In this document: one piece after another, positions 53,682 to 54,832 of the stretch
Numbering within the stretch: the stretch's first letter is position 1
Layout of the letters: every line of letters starts with the position of its first letter
Program-made: the position numbers and the translations under genes
Assembly (NCBI GenBank): GCA_002418625.1
Contig: DIEM01000022.1
Location: 34,079-88,910 of the forward strand
From: Firmicutes bacterium UBA5774
GTDB lineage: Bacteria; Bacillota; Clostridia; Peptostreptococcales; Anaerovoracaceae
Direction of reading: 5' to 3'
DNA length: 54,832 nt
The notes under the pieces: generated by a model
What the model was told of the DNA's origin: nothing
The model's database searches: none
Seen by the model: only the letters and a program-made list of their open reading frames with translations

Positions 53682-53726
53682 GTGCGTTTCACGTACTATA
53701 TTAACACCCCATCCTGGCCTTGTCAA
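53682..53726 (-). promoter_or_regulatory. Promoter and operator of the small HTH gene
   Basis: On the minus strand TTGACA (53721-53726), a 17-bp spacer and TAATAT (53698-53703) are followed by GTACGTGAAACGCAC (53682-53696). The promoter and the following operator nearly repeat those at 39883-39926. Confidence 0.7.
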
Positions 53727-53767
53727 TACTCTATATGCACATTATTAATCAATACTTATAAATTTTG

Positions 53768-53796
53768 TTGCATTTGAGGAAACCACTCCATATAAT
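53768..53796 (+). promoter_or_regulatory. Promoter of the second HTH regulator
   Basis: TTGCAT (53768-53773) and TATAAT (53791-53796) are 17 bp apart and lie 24 nt upstream of the ATG at 53820. The -35 is weak. Confidence 0.5.
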
Positions 53797-53819
53797 GATG
53801 ATGTGAGGTGAGATGCCAT

Positions 53820-54167
53820 ATGAGTAATAAAATCGTTGGAGAGCATATCAGAAGCAGACGGATCGCGCTAGGGCTGAGCCAGGACGATGTCGGCAGGCAC
53901 GTCGGCGTCAACAGGGCGACGATACAGCGTTACGAATCCGGAGAGATCGAGGTCAAGCGAAGCGCGGCAATCAAACTAGCCGAAATTCTAAGGACGACCC
54001 CTTCCTATATAATGGGATGGGAAGAGCGCGACGAAATGGCGGACTATCTGGATCTGATGCATAAAAGACCTGAAATGCAGACACTGTTTTCAATCACGAA
54101 AAACGCAAAAAAAGAAGATGTCGAAAAGGCTATCAAAATAATTGAGATGCTGAAAGAACGCGACTGA
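53820..54167 (+). CDS. XRE-family transcriptional regulator
   Basis: The 115-residue protein has an N-terminal HTH (RIALGLSQDDVGRHVGVNRA, then TIQRYESGEIEV, residues about 12-45) and the linker ILRTTPSYIMGWEE seen in phage-repressor-like XRE proteins. A short helical tail probably serves dimerisation, and there is no peptidase domain. I chose the ATG at 53820, with GAGGTGA upstream. Together with the divergent small HTH gene it may form a two-regulator switch. Confidence 0.82.
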   Translation: MSNKIVGEHIRSRRIALGLSQDDVGRHVGVNRATIQRYESGEIEVKRSAAIKLAEILRTTPSYIMGWEERDEMADYLDLMHKRPEMQTLFSITKNAKKEDVEKAIKIIEMLKERD

Positions 54168-54254
54168 TCCGCGTATTCATCCATCATCCCGGATATTGCG
54201 CTTTTAACCCGGGTTTTTCAAGATTCAGGGATCAAGGACATTTTGCCACCGATT

Positions 54255-54832
54255 TCAGCGCCTGATATCAAGCATCCTTTTGAATTCGACCGCATTGGTG
54301 ATCGGCGATGTGCAGGCATGCTGCCGGCATATGATCGCAACTGCTTTGTCTCCAGCGTTGTCCTCTTCATGTCTATAGACAGCAAATGGGTAGAATGCTG
54401 AGCGCACTTCTTTCAGCATCTGCCTGGTCTGCGGATCGTCCATGCCTCCTGAAACCACTATACCTGTGATTCCTGTCTGGGCACACAGATAAGCCGTTAC
54501 AAAATGGATGTGGGCAGTTGGATTCCTGGAGATCCTCGCTCCGAAGGAGCGCAGCAGCTTGTGCGACTTCTCTGCGAACACCTCGTCTTCAACCAGAACA
54601 GCCAGCCTCATCAACGCCATTGCAGCCGTGGAATTCCCGCATGGGGCGGCGCCGTCGAAAATTTCTTTCGGTCTGAGTATCAGTTCCTCCCCATCTTTCC
54701 CATATAGGAAGAATCCGCCCTTTTCATTATCCCAGAAAAGCCTGATCATTTCACGGGCATAAAATCGAGCCTGTTCCAGCCAAACCTGATCCAGTGTAGA
54801 CTCATAGAGTTCGATCAAACCCCCGATCATAT
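54255..54832 (-). CDS. YyaL/DUF255-family protein, C-terminal part
   Basis: About 191 C-terminal residues are visible; the frame runs off the window end. FWDNEKGGFFLYGKDGEELI, RPKEIFDGAAPCGNSTAAM and the late segment match the (alpha/alpha)6 C-terminal domain of thioredoxin-like DUF255 proteins (YyaL, spermatogenesis-associated protein 20 type), whose function is unknown. The N-terminal thioredoxin-like domain would lie outside the window. Confidence 0.82.
   Translation of the reverse strand, partial: MIGGLIELYESTLDQVWLEQARFYAREMIRLFWDNEKGGFFLYGKDGEELILRPKEIFDGAAPCGNSTAAMALMRLAVLVEDEVFAEKSHKLLRSFGARISRNPTAHIHFVTAYLCAQTGITGIVVSGGMDDPQTRQMLKEVRSAFYPFAVYRHEEDNAGDKAVAIICRQHACTSPITNAVEFKRMLDIRR

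Overview
The window looks like the chromosome of an anaerobic, Gram-positive-type bacterium, most likely in class Clostridia. The evidence is strong AGGAGG-type ribosome binding sites, GTG and TTG starts, lipoproteins, an S-layer-homology (SLH) protein, tryptophanase, cysteine desulfidase, a TRAP transporter and a molybdate/tungstate locus. No rRNA, tRNA, CRISPR array or transposase was seen. This assignment comes from gene content, not from a marker gene.

Layout. (1) 1-6904 is a molybdenum/tungsten locus: a cut-off molybdopterin-binding protein behind a long structured leader with its own terminator, an HTH-TOBE regulator, and a minus-strand operon (substrate-binding protein, permease, ATPase, DUF364 protein, ModD, second DUF364 protein). 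(2) 6929-10216 is a DctPQM TRAP transporter operon whose leader carries 11 UAG triplets followed by an intrinsic terminator. (3) 10211-16820 holds a methyltransferase divergent from an AhpD-like protein, a PAS/GGDEF/HD-GYP sensor, two tiny membrane proteins, bL25 and an SLH/fibronectin protein. (4) 16884-21964 holds a PLD-helicase-DUF3427 protein coupled to a NUDIX hydrolase (possible defence pair), then a DUF4143 ATPase.

(5) 21946-33912 is the most coherent system. A MerR-methyltransferase fusion sits just upstream of a promoter with the 19-bp spacer typical of MerR control. That promoter leads into an eight-gene operon: 2-aminothiazoline-4-carboxylate (ATC) hydrolase family, L-cysteine desulfidase, DhaK- and DhaL-like kinase subunits, D-aminoacylase-like amidohydrolase, NhaC-type transporter, M20 peptidase and YtcJ-like amidohydrolase. 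A reasonable inference is uptake and breakdown of a cyclic or N-blocked cysteine derivative to cysteine, then to pyruvate, ammonia and sulfide.

(6) 33944-38520 holds thioredoxin reductase, a SLAC1/TehA-type channel under a CsoR-like operator, a duplicated DUF6506-like protein and an ABC-F ATPase. (7) 38544-44306 holds short repeats, a lipoprotein, an orphan protein, tryptophanase, an unusual divergent regulator and an APC permease. (8) 44415-50564 is an efflux operon (HlyD adaptor, two ABC-2 permeases, TolC-like protein, no ATPase) divergent from a TetR regulator and a membrane protein. (9) 50600-54832 holds an MFS transporter, an alkylation-repair pair (Ogt and AlkA-like), a divergent pair of small HTH regulators and the end of a YyaL-like protein. 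The operator in front of one small HTH gene recurs in front of the orphan gene 14 kb away.
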